From the NCBI GenBank assembly GCA_036742665.1, contig DAINQP010000200.1:1-10848 (forward strand): 10,848 nt of DNA. Reading direction: 5' to 3'. The first letter of the stretch is position 1. Each line of letters opens with the position of its first letter. Position numbers and translations under genes: made by a program. The notes beneath the pieces were generated by a model, which was not told where the DNA came from, made no database searches, and saw only the letters and a program-made list of their open reading frames with translations. The DNA comes from Gp6-AA40 sp036742665 (lineage in GTDB: Bacteria; Acidobacteriota; Vicinamibacteria; Vicinamibacterales; UBA2999). This document shows positions 1 through 8,110 of the stretch, in pieces.

Positions 1-839
1 ATCTGACTTCCATCAAGGAGACCGCCGGACGCGCTGTGGCTCTCGATCCGGATACGTTCACGTCGCCGGGCACGGTCTCGGCGGCGTATCTGGCGGCCGG
101 TGCTGTCGTGACCGCCGTCGGACATGTGCTGGATAGCGACGCTGGCACACGTGCGCTGGCGCTGGTCAGGCCTCCTGGCCATCACGCCGAGCAAAATCGC
201 GCGATGGGATTCTGTTTCTTCAACAACGTCGCCATTGCTGCTGCGTCGGCTCGGGCGCGTGGTCTGAGCCGTGTGGCGATTGTGGACTACGACGTCCATC
301 ATGGCAACGGCACGCAGTGGAGCTTCTACAACGATCCGTCGGTGTTGTTCATCTCCTCACATCAGTTCCCGTACTATCCAGGGACGGGCGCAGCAAGCGA
401 CATTGGAACGGGTGCGGGCAGTGGCTACACGATCAACCTTCCACTCAGCGCCGGCGCGACTGACGCCGACTACCAGCTGGTATACACGAAGATCGCGCTA
501 CCGATCCTGAAGCAGTTTCGACCGGAGCTGATTCTGATCTCTGCCGGCTTCGACGCGCACATGAACGATCCGCTCGCCGGCATGCGCCTGACCGGTCCGT
601 ACTTCGGCCATCTCACGTCGGCGATTGCCACGGTAGCCGACGAATGCTGCGACGGCCGTGTGGTCGCGGTCACCGAAGGCGGATACGACCTGGCCGCGCT
701 GGCCGAATCGCTTCGCGCGTCGATACACGCGCTCGAGGGCGACACGAATCGAGTCGCCGACCCTGTGGGCGCAGCGCCGCGCGGCGAAGCGACCGTCAAG
801 GCCGTGCTCCCGCACCTGTCGGATCGCTGGAAGTTATAA
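1..839 (+). CDS. Histone deacetylase-fold family deacetylase (5' partial)
   Basis: Zinc-dependent deacetylase of the HDAC / acetoin-utilisation (AcuC) / acetylpolyamine amidohydrolase superfamily. It would remove acetyl groups from acetyl-lysine or small acetylated amines in the cytoplasm; the substrate cannot be told from sequence. The reading frame (first full codon at base 3) is open to the window edge. The 11 codons before the GTG at 36 (LTSIKETAGRA) continue family-like sequence into DPDTFTSPG, so the true start lies outside and the GTG at 36 is internal. Numbering from that GTG: RPPGHH with the tandem active-site histidines 49-50, GFCFFNN 59-64, the zinc motif DYDVHHGNG (D86, H88), the second zinc aspartate in SAGFDAH (D173), and the catalytic tyrosine in EGGYDL (Y217). 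All key residues are present, so the enzyme should be active. It ends with TAA 87 bp before leuS on the same strand. A functional link with leuS is not evident. Confidence 0.9.
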   Translation, partial: LTSIKETAGRAVALDPDTFTSPGTVSAAYLAAGAVVTAVGHVLDSDAGTRALALVRPPGHHAEQNRAMGFCFFNNVAIAAASARARGLSRVAIVDYDVHHGNGTQWSFYNDPSVLFISSHQFPYYPGTGAASDIGTGAGSGYTINLPLSAGATDADYQLVYTKIALPILKQFRPELILISAGFDAHMNDPLAGMRLTGPYFGHLTSAIATVADECCDGRVVAVTEGGYDLAALAESLRASIHALEGDTNRVADPVGAAPRGEATVKAVLPHLSDRWKL

Positions 840-860
840 TCAGAACTGAAGGTTGTCGAT

Positions 861-923
861 CTTCGGTCTTCAGTCTTCGGTGGAGCGAGGACCGTAGACC
901 GCAGACTGTAGACCGTAGACCGA
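861..923. repeat. Inverted heptanucleotide-periodic array upstream of leuS
   Basis: Bases 861-881 are three 7-bp units (CTTCGGT, CTTCAGT, CTTCGGT). After a 9-bp spacer (GGAGCGAGG), bases 891-918 are four units (ACCGTAG, ACCGCAG, ACTGTAG, ACCGTAG) plus a partial ACCGA. The reverse complement of the first unit is ACCGAAG, so the two blocks are the same unit in opposite orientation with one fixed substitution (A/T at position 5). Together they could fold into a long hairpin with about one mismatch per unit. The array fills most of the 87-bp gap and ends 3 bp before the leuS ATG. Its function is unknown; it resembles dispersed short tandem repeats rather than a classical promoter or terminator. 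Confidence 0.75.
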
Positions 924-926
924 TCG

Positions 927-3466
<2,540 letters not shown>

Positions 3467-3470
<4 letters not shown>

Positions 3471-4015
3471 CGTGGCATCGTGACATGAGAGCCGCGCTGA
3501 TCCTCACGCTGACGCTGGTGAGCTCGAGTTGTGGATACGCGCTCGCCGGCCGCGGCTCGTTCCTGCCCGACTACATCAGGGTGGTGGGTATCCCGCAGAT
3601 CGAGAATCGCAGCACATATCAGCAGGTCGAGCTGGTCCTCACCGAGAAGATCCGCACGGAGTTCATCGGGCGCGGGAAGTACACGGTCGTCCCGGAAGCG
3701 TCTGGCTCCGACGCGGTGCTCTCCGGTGAGATCATTGGCATCTCGGCGCAGCCGGTCGGCTTCAATGAAAGCCAGCTGGCCTCGCGCTACCTGTTCATCA
3801 TGACGATGAAGGTGCAGCTCACGGATACGCGCACCAACATGGTGCTGTGGTCGAACGATGCGCTGACGTTCCGGGAGGAGTCGGAGCTCACCACGCGCAG
3901 CTCCAGCAATGTCATCGACGCCGGCGCGTTCCTCGATCAGGAGCGCAGCTCCTTCGACCGCATCGCCGCCGATGTGGCGCGCACGGTCGTGACGGCGATT
4001 CTCGAGGCGTTCTAG
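3467..4015 (+). CDS. lptE: LPS assembly lipoprotein LptE
   Basis: LptE-family outer-membrane lipoprotein (182 aa). In known systems LptE plugs the LptD barrel and helps place lipopolysaccharide in the outer leaflet, so a diderm envelope is implied. The ATG at 3467 overlaps the leuS stop (ATGA), suggesting translational coupling; an in-frame ATG at 3485 is an alternative that keeps the whole signal. The N-terminus has a short basic part, a hydrophobic run (LILTLTLV) and VSSSC, with Cys22 as the likely lipidation site; the -3 residue is Ser, so the lipobox is weak. The mature start CGYALAGRG matches the family CGYxLxG start. It is followed by the typical VVGIPQIENRSTYQQVE segment and later DTRTNMVLWSND. 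The position between leuS and holA is the same as in E. coli, which strongly supports the call despite low family sequence conservation. Confidence 0.88.
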
Positions 4016-4023
4016 GACACAAA

Positions 4024-4959
4024 ATGCCGGTTCTCACCGCAACAATTCTTCGAAAGCAGCTCGCCGCCGGCGAGACCGATCCGCTCTACATGCTGGTCGG
4101 TGCTGACGATCTCGAGAAGTCCTCGGTCGCCGCCGAATTTGCCGAGATGGTCGAGGAGGACCTGCGCGCCTTCAACGTGGAACGGATCTACGGCGGCGAG
4201 ACCAAAGTCGATGCGCTCATCGACGCGGCCACCACGCTGCCCATGATGGCGCCTCGCCGGGTCGTGGTCGTGTCGGAAGCCGAGAAGCTGCTCATTCCGA
4301 AGCGCGAGAGCAAAGCGTCCGAGGCAGAGCAGGAGCGACTGGAGGAGTTCATCAAGGACCCACCGTCACATGCGACCGTCGTGTTCGTGTGCGGTCCCAT
4401 CGATCGACGACGCCGAGTCGTTCAGCTGTTGCTGAAGGTGGCGCACGTGGTGGACTGCGGCACAATCGAAACCGAGGCCGACGCACAGCGGTGGGTGAAA
4501 ACGCGCGCGACACGCGAGAAGGTGGCGTTCGAACCTGCCGCCGTCGGCGAGCTCGTGGCGCGTGCCGGCCCGGACGTCGTGCGTCTGCGCGCGGGGTTCG
4601 ATCGCCTGACGCTCTACGCCATGGGCCAGTCCACCATCACGGTAGACGATGTGCGACAGTCGGTGTCAGCGGGACCAGAGGCGCAGGCCGATTGGGGCAT
4701 CGCCAACGCGATTCAGCGCAACGATGTACGCGAGGCGCTGCGCGAGCTGGGCCTGGCGTTCGAGAGCGGAGATGTCGCCGTGAAGATCCTCGGTCAGATC
4801 AGGATCGCGGCGGAGAAGTTATCGGGGCCGCGGCTGCGGCCGGCGATGGATGCGCTCTTCAGAACCGATATCGCACTCAAGTCATCCGGCGGCGATGCCA
4901 GAATCCTTCTCGAGCGGCTTGTTGTCGAAATGTGCGTGGACGCGCGACGAAGAGCGTAG
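4024..4959 (+). CDS. holA: DNA polymerase III subunit delta
   Basis: Delta subunit of the clamp loader (311 aa, usual length); it opens the beta sliding clamp as part of the delta/delta'/tau-gamma complex during replication. The N-terminal AAA+-like domain shows the degenerate nucleotide-binding region LYMLVGADDLEKS (21-33), then TLPMMAPRRVVVVSEAEKLL (71-90), a typical delta feature in which a helix is followed by a strand ending at the 'D/E-x-aE-K-L' position. The C-terminal domain has LGQIRIAAEKL (256-266) and TDIALKSSGG...LLERLVVEMC, the family's collar-domain ending. An AGGA Shine-Dalgarno at 4014-4017 overlaps the lptE stop and lies 6 nt before the ATG at 4024, which decides this start. 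There are 8 bp between lptE and holA, so they are cotranscribed. The stop (TAG 4957-4959) lies inside a palindrome shared with convergent rpsT. Confidence 0.93.
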   Translation: MPVLTATILRKQLAAGETDPLYMLVGADDLEKSSVAAEFAEMVEEDLRAFNVERIYGGETKVDALIDAATTLPMMAPRRVVVVSEAEKLLIPKRESKASEAEQERLEEFIKDPPSHATVVFVCGPIDRRRRVVQLLLKVAHVVDCGTIETEADAQRWVKTRATREKVAFEPAAVGELVARAGPDVVRLRAGFDRLTLYAMGQSTITVDDVRQSVSAGPEAQADWGIANAIQRNDVREALRELGLAFESGDVAVKILGQIRIAAEKLSGPRLRPAMDALFRTDIALKSSGGDARILLERLVVEMCVDARRRA

Positions 4960-5005
4960 ACAGCCGTAGGGCGGGTCTTGCTTTGTAGACCCGCCGTCTC
5001 TACGC
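4954..5005. terminator. Nested palindrome between convergent holA and rpsT, probable bidirectional terminator
   Basis: Inner perfect 9-bp stem GGCGGGTCT (4970-4978) / AGACCCGCC (4987-4995) with an 8-nt loop TGCTTTGT, enclosed by a 7-bp outer stem GCGTAGA (4954-4960) / TCTACGC (4999-5005). The holA stop TAG (4957-4959) and the rpsT stop TAG on the other strand (5000-5002) lie at mirror positions in the outer stem. No T-tract follows on either strand, so this is not a textbook intrinsic terminator; it may act as a transcript-end stabiliser or a REP-like element. Position between two converging genes favours a termination role. Confidence 0.6.
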
Positions 5006-5269
5006 GCTAGCTTTTGCGAGGCGCGATGACAGCCGTGACTTGTAGCGGCCCGCCGTGTTCCGGTGGATGATGCCCTTGGTCGCCATCTTGTCCACGATGG
5101 AGACCGTCTTGTTGAGTGCCGTCTTTGCACCCGAAAAATCCTTGGCGTCGAGCGACGCGCGAATCGCCTTCAGCGCGGTGCGCAGCTTCGAACGCATCTG
5201 ACGGTTGTGCTCGCGGCGGACGATGTTCTGTCGATTCGCTTTCAGGGCGGACTTTGTACGCTTGGCCAC
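5000..5269 (-). CDS. rpsT: 30S ribosomal protein S20 (bS20)
   Basis: Small basic ribosomal protein (89 aa) that binds 16S rRNA early in 30S assembly. Visible family features are the Lys/Arg-rich N-terminus (AKRTKSALKANRQNIVRREHN), the helical middle KTALNKTVSIVDKMATKGIIH, and the C-terminal signature HRNTAGRYKSRLSSRLAKA. Start is GTG (5267-5269 on the minus strand), preceded by a purine-rich AGAGAGGA about 10 nt upstream; no ATG fits. A non-AUG start is in line with E. coli rpsT, which starts with UUG and is autoregulated at translation. It faces holA tail to tail; holA/rpsT proximity is common in bacteria. An extended -10 promoter lies at 5320-5328. Confidence 0.97.
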   Translation of the reverse strand: MAKRTKSALKANRQNIVRREHNRQMRSKLRTALKAIRASLDAKDFSGAKTALNKTVSIVDKMATKGIIHRNTAGRYKSRLSSRLAKASA

Positions 5270-5279
5270 AGTGCGTGGG

Positions 5280-5288
5280 TCCTCTCTC
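5280..5288 (-). promoter_or_regulatory. Ribosome binding site of rpsT
   Basis: Minus-strand GAGAGAGGA ends 10 nt before the GTG start codon. It is a purine-rich Shine-Dalgarno with slightly long spacing and supports the non-ATG start. Confidence 0.6.
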
Positions 5289-5301
5289 TAGTGAAAATTC
5301 C

Positions 5302-5330
5302 CGTGCTTACAAAGGGGCTATTGTAGCACG
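5302..5330 (-). terminator. Inverted repeat in the rpsT upstream region, possible weak terminator
   Basis: CGTGC-T-TACAA (5302-5312) pairs with TTGTAGCACG (5321-5330): 10 bp with one bulged base and an 8-nt loop. On the minus strand it spans the stop of the NTF2-like gene and is followed by GGAATTTTC, a short T-run, so read-through RNA could terminate here. It also contains the rpsT -10 hexamer, so the same DNA would serve as the end of one gene and the promoter of the next. Confidence 0.4.
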
Positions 5331-6217
5331 TCGAGCGCGACCTTCCACTGGCCGTTCCGCTCGCGGACCCAGATTCGCACGTAAAAACCCGCCTGGATAT
5401 TGACGGTTTGCGACTGTCCGCGGCCGCCGGCGGTCACCGTACGCGGCGCGATCGTGAACGTGCCCCAGGTGTAGCCGAGATCGCCGGAGCGCGCCACTTC
5501 GGCGAACCGCGAGTCGACGCTCGAAACCGCCCGCTGAGACGCGAGCCATTTGGTCGCGGCCGCTACCCCGACGATCGGCATCTGATTCTGGCGATGGAAG
5601 CGGACGCCCTCCGCCAGGTGTGGCCGATAGGCGGGCAGCTGGCTGGTCTTCAGCGCACTGTTCAGCAGTTCATCCGCCGTACCGAGCGGCGGCGTCGAGT
5701 CGTCGTAATCGCCGGTGAAACGATTCTTGTGGGGCGCGCGGGTGAAGCCGGTCGGGAACGATACTGCGCCCGGCGTGTTGATGCCGACGTCCATGACGAC
5801 CTTGAACGATCCATCCTTTTGCCGCTTCCACACCGACGCGTAGTTCGAGAATCGCGGTTTGCCGCCGTCGCGTGAGGCGCGCACGTTGCGCACCGGCCCG
5901 GTGAGATATCCGAGCTCGCCGCTGGCGGCGACGTCACCGTACCGCGGCTCCCAGATCAATTGCAGATCCTTTGGTGGATCGGGATTCTTGGCGATCTGCT
6001 CGCGTGCCGATCCTGGTTGACCGTCGGCGAATCCGACGGCGCTCGCAGAGAAATACTCGAGGAAGGCGTCCTTCCAACCGACGACGAGTGCGCGTGCGGC
6101 GAAAGCACGCTCGGCTTCGACCATCTGCGTCAGCGCTTCGGGCAGAGGCTCCGGCACCTGCGCGCCCGTCCGCCACACGGCGACGAGCAGCGCCATCGCG
6201 ATGGCTGCGGGACGCAT
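5318..6217 (-). CDS. Exported tandem NTF2-like (DUF4440/SnoaL-type) protein
   Basis: 299-aa protein with a probable signal peptide (MRPAAIAMALLVAVWRTGAQ, cleavage near residue 18-20) and no further membrane segments, so periplasmic or secreted. It appears to hold two copies of an NTF2-like alpha+beta cone domain, roughly residues 25-148 and 175-299. The copies share matching landmarks: AASGELGYLTG (98-107) against ARSGDLGYTWG (242-252), and YASVWKRQKDGSFKVVMDVG (126-145) against VRIWVRERNGQWKVALDV (280-297). Such domains bind small hydrophobic ligands or serve as scaffolds; no catalytic residues can be assigned and the function is unknown. The ATG at 6217 starts the signal peptide; an in-frame ATG seven codons later is an alternative. 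No Shine-Dalgarno is seen (the bases before the ATG read CTCCTC). A heptamer array lies immediately upstream. It may form a unit with the downstream rpsT, but rpsT has its own promoter. Confidence 0.7.
   Translation of the reverse strand: MRPAAIAMALLVAVWRTGAQVPEPLPEALTQMVEAERAFAARALVVGWKDAFLEYFSASAVGFADGQPGSAREQIAKNPDPPKDLQLIWEPRYGDVAASGELGYLTGPVRNVRASRDGGKPRFSNYASVWKRQKDGSFKVVMDVGINTPGAVSFPTGFTRAPHKNRFTGDYDDSTPPLGTADELLNSALKTSQLPAYRPHLAEGVRFHRQNQMPIVGVAAATKWLASQRAVSSVDSRFAEVARSGDLGYTWGTFTIAPRTVTAGGRGQSQTVNIQAGFYVRIWVRERNGQWKVALDVLQ
5320..5328 (-). promoter_or_regulatory. Extended -10 promoter of rpsT
   Basis: Read on the minus strand, these bases are TGCTACAAT, matching the sigma-70 extended -10 consensus TGnTATAAT in all but one hexamer position. 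The best -35 candidate, 17 bp upstream (5343-5348, GTGGAA), matches only three of six, as is common with an extended -10. Transcription would start near 5312-5313 and give a leader of about 44 nt. The promoter overlaps the last codons and stop of the upstream minus-strand gene. Confidence 0.5.
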
Positions 6218-6235
6218 GAGGAGATACTACGTCAA

Positions 6236-6294
6236 CTCCCAACGCCCAACGCCCAAGCCCCAATTACTCCCAACGCCCAACTCCCAAGTTGGGA
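6236..6294. repeat. Heptanucleotide array, consensus CKCCCAA
   Basis: Units in order: CTCCCAA, CGCCCAA, CGCCCAA, GCCCCAA, a 3-bp TTA interruption, CTCCCAA, CGCCCAA, CTCCCAA, then the inverted unit GTTGGGA (6288-6294). The last direct unit and the inverted one form the perfect palindrome TCCCAAGTTGGGA (6282-6294). The array fills most of the gap between two minus-strand genes, the transglycosylase (ending 6312) and the NTF2-like gene (starting 6217). Different unit but same 7-bp period as the array before leuS. Confidence 0.8.
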
Positions 6295-6311
6295 CGAGCG
6301 TCGGGATGAGT

Positions 6312-7013
6312 CTAGCGGGTGATGATTTCGAAGGTTCCGGAGGACGGTTGCTCCGAGGAGTAGCGTGGGACGACGCGGCCGTTCGCGATCTCAATTGTCT
6401 TGTAGATGCGCAGCTTGCGCGTCGTGTATGCGGTGTTGCCGGACTTGGAGCCCACCTTCCGGACGTAATCACGCGTCTCGCGATACGGAGGAATGCGCCT
6501 GCCGTGGCGATCGACGGCGCCCGATCCGGCGTTGTAGGCCGCCAGCGCGAGCTCCTCGTTGCCGTCGTACTTGTCGAGCAGCAATCGGAGGTAGCGCGTG
6601 CCGCCGCGAATGTTCTGCTCGGGATCGTACGGCCGCTGGACGCCGAGCATCCGCGCGGTCTCGGGCATCAGCTGCATCAGTCCTATCGCGCCCTTGGGCG
6701 AGAGCGCTCGTGGGTTGTAGCCTGATTCGACCTGAATCACCGCCCGCACCAGTTCGGGCCGGAGCGAATGACGGTTCGAGTATTCGAGCACATACGGTTC
6801 GAACAGTTCCCGTGCCGATAGGGTCTCGACGGGGGTTGTCGAGACGAACTGCGGCGCCCCTTCGACCTGATACACGTCGGTCGGCTGATCGATCACGCGA
6901 TCCGAGAGCACCAGGGTGCCATTGGCGTCGCGCCACGCATAGATTTGCGCGTGAGCGGACGCCGGCCAGACGGCGACCAGCAGGGCGGCGGTCATGAGTG
7001 CGCGAATGAGCAT
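6312..7013 (-). CDS. Exported DUF4124 and lytic transglycosylase (SLT) protein
   Basis: Soluble-lytic-transglycosylase-type enzyme (233 aa) that would cleave the MurNAc-GlcNAc bond of peptidoglycan, leaving 1,6-anhydro-MurNAc, in the periplasm. Signal peptide MLIRALMTAALLVAVWPASAHA with AHA|Q cleavage after residue 22. Then a DUF4124-type segment IYAWRDANGTLVLSDR (24-39). Then the family 1 SLT domain: IQVESGYNP with catalytic Glu96, SPKGAIGLMQLMPETA (105-120), NIRGGTRYLRLLLDKY (134-149), LAAYNAGSGAVD (157-168) and PPYRETRDYV (175-184). All signature motifs are intact. The frame is open further to an ATG at 7241, but that extension would hide the signal peptide and overlap the divergent gene, so 7013 is chosen. 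No clear Shine-Dalgarno. After the domain comes a short Ser/Thr-rich tail. Confidence 0.9.
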   Translation of the reverse strand: MLIRALMTAALLVAVWPASAHAQIYAWRDANGTLVLSDRVIDQPTDVYQVEGAPQFVSTTPVETLSARELFEPYVLEYSNRHSLRPELVRAVIQVESGYNPRALSPKGAIGLMQLMPETARMLGVQRPYDPEQNIRGGTRYLRLLLDKYDGNEELALAAYNAGSGAVDRHGRRIPPYRETRDYVRKVGSKSGNTAYTTRKLRIYKTIEIANGRVVPRYSSEQPSSGTFEIITR

Positions 7014-7046
7014 GCGTAGACCCGTGCCCAACCGTGAAAGCCTGTC

Positions 7047-7070
7047 CCGCCGTAGCCTCGGCGAAGGCGG
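7047..7070. repeat. Imperfect 24-bp palindrome (REP-like)
   Basis: CCGCCGTAGCCT / CGGCGAAGGCGG: 5 + 1 + 3 bp pair with two mismatches around a centre without a real loop. It lies in the divergent region between the transglycosylase and PepSY-TM genes. It looks like a small dispersed palindromic element; function unknown. Confidence 0.45.
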
Positions 7071-7110
7071 AACGGGGGTCCAGTCAGGCCGGGGCTGATT
7101 AGCCTCTTTT

Positions 7111-7120
7111 ATCGGCCGAT
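7111..7120. promoter_or_regulatory. Perfect 10-bp palindrome ATCGGCCGAT in the divergent region
   Basis: A perfect 10-bp dyad between divergently transcribed genes (transglycosylase, minus; PepSY-TM, plus), with a CTTAAG dyad 15 bp further on. A regulator binding site is possible, but no consensus promoter can be assigned around it. The rest of the 170-bp gap shows no gene. Confidence 0.25.
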
Positions 7121-7155
7121 CGCGGGGGACTCTTAAGCGTTTATGCAGAAGTGCG

Positions 7156-7168
7156 CACCAAGTTGGTG
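7156..7168. promoter_or_regulatory. Palindrome CACCAAGTTGGTG upstream of the PepSY-TM gene
   Basis: Perfect 6-bp arms around one central G, ending 15 bp before the chosen ATG (7184). The right arm also overlaps a second dyad, AGTTG (7161-7165) / CAACT (7171-7175), so two mutually exclusive hairpins could form in RNA, or it could be an operator. If translation began at the GTG at 7151 instead, this would be coding. Confidence 0.35.
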
Positions 7169-7183
7169 TACAACTCACCGGAA

Positions 7184-8110
7184 ATGTCCGTTTGGCAACG
7201 ATGGGTGCGTCAGCCGCAGAGGGTGTGGCTGCGCCGGGCACTGTTTCAGATTCATCTGTGGACCGGGCTCATATTGGGACTCTACGTCGTGATGTTGAGC
7301 GTGACCGGCAGCGCGCTCGTTTATCGCAACGAGCTCGATCGATTTTTTGCCACTGCGCGGCCGACCTTCGATGCCAAGGCCACACGGCTGACGTCGGAAC
7401 AGCTGCAGGCCAGGGCCGAACGTCTGTATCCAGGCTGGAGGGTGACGCGCGTTGGTGATCGCATCACGCGGCGCAATCCGACGATCGAAATCTGGGTCGA
7501 GCTCGGCACCGAGAAGAAGGAACGTCTGTTCAACCCTTACACCGGTGAAGACCTCGGCGACTCGGTGACCCAGGGCGAGTACTTCGTGCTCTGGCTCGCT
7601 CGACTGCATGACGAACTGCTGCTCGATCGTCCAGGCCGGTTCTGGAATGGCCTCGGCAGCGCCATCTTCAGCATTACCGTGATCACCGGTCTCGTAGTGT
7701 GGTGGCCGGGTATCGCTCGTTGGAAGCGAAGCCTCGGGATCAAGTGGAGTTCCGGGTGGCGGCGGTTCAATTGGGACCTGCACAGCGCCATCGGATTCTG
7801 GTTGTTTCTCTTCATGCTGATGTGGGGCATTTCCGGCTTCTATCTCGGCGTGCCGGAACCGTTCTCGAACTTCGTCGATTCGATTTCCGATCCCGATGCG
7901 ATCCTCGGCGACCGTCCCGGTGATGTCGTCCTGACGTGGCTGACGCGGCTGCACTTCGGCCGCTGGCGCAACGCGCCGGTGCTCAAGGCGGTGTGGGCAT
8001 TCCTCGGTCTCCTACCTGCGCTGATGCTGGTGACCGGGGTGATCATGTGGTGGAACCGCGTGCTGCGGAAGCGTCCCAACGTGAATGAGCCGAGCGAGGT
8101 GGCCGTCTAG
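7184..8110 (+). CDS. PepSY-associated TM protein (siderophore-reductase-like)
   Basis: Inner-membrane protein of 308 aa of the PepSY_TM family. Four transmembrane helices: about 24-46 (HLWTGLILGLYVV...), 158-176, 201-222 and 268-290, with a large periplasmic loop (about 47-157) between the first two. A histidine precedes or begins each helix: H24, H142, H200 and H257. In FoxB, a characterised member that reduces iron-siderophores, histidines in equivalent positions bind two haems; haem binding and metal reduction here are inferred. The chosen ATG gives MSVWQRWVRQPQRVWLRR, the family's usual start; the frame also allows GTG at 7151 (11 aa longer), which would make an upstream palindrome coding. 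No strong Shine-Dalgarno for either. The stop TAG overlaps the GTG start of the downstream oxidoreductase by one base. No TonB receptor is visible nearby, unlike many siderophore loci. Confidence 0.82.
   Translation: MSVWQRWVRQPQRVWLRRALFQIHLWTGLILGLYVVMLSVTGSALVYRNELDRFFATARPTFDAKATRLTSEQLQARAERLYPGWRVTRVGDRITRRNPTIEIWVELGTEKKERLFNPYTGEDLGDSVTQGEYFVLWLARLHDELLLDRPGRFWNGLGSAIFSITVITGLVVWWPGIARWKRSLGIKWSSGWRRFNWDLHSAIGFWLFLFMLMWGISGFYLGVPEPFSNFVDSISDPDAILGDRPGDVVLTWLTRLHFGRWRNAPVLKAVWAFLGLLPALMLVTGVIMWWNRVLRKRPNVNEPSEVAV

Noticed and set aside
3847..4023. Extension of holA into lptE
   Set aside because: The ATG at 4024 has a proper AGGA site, and the upstream part translates lptE out of frame.
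6236..6294. CRISPR array
   Set aside because: Units are only 7 bp, contiguous and without unique spacers; no cas genes nearby.
7014..7241. N-terminal extension of the transglycosylase up to the ATG at 7241
   Set aside because: It would bury the signal peptide by 76 residues and overlap the divergent PepSY-TM gene and palindromes; the ATG at 7013 gives a standard signal peptide.
7175..7954. Minus-strand open frame of 259 codons opposite the PepSY-TM gene
   Set aside because: Shadow frame with Pro/Arg/Gln-rich composition; the plus strand carries a clear membrane protein.
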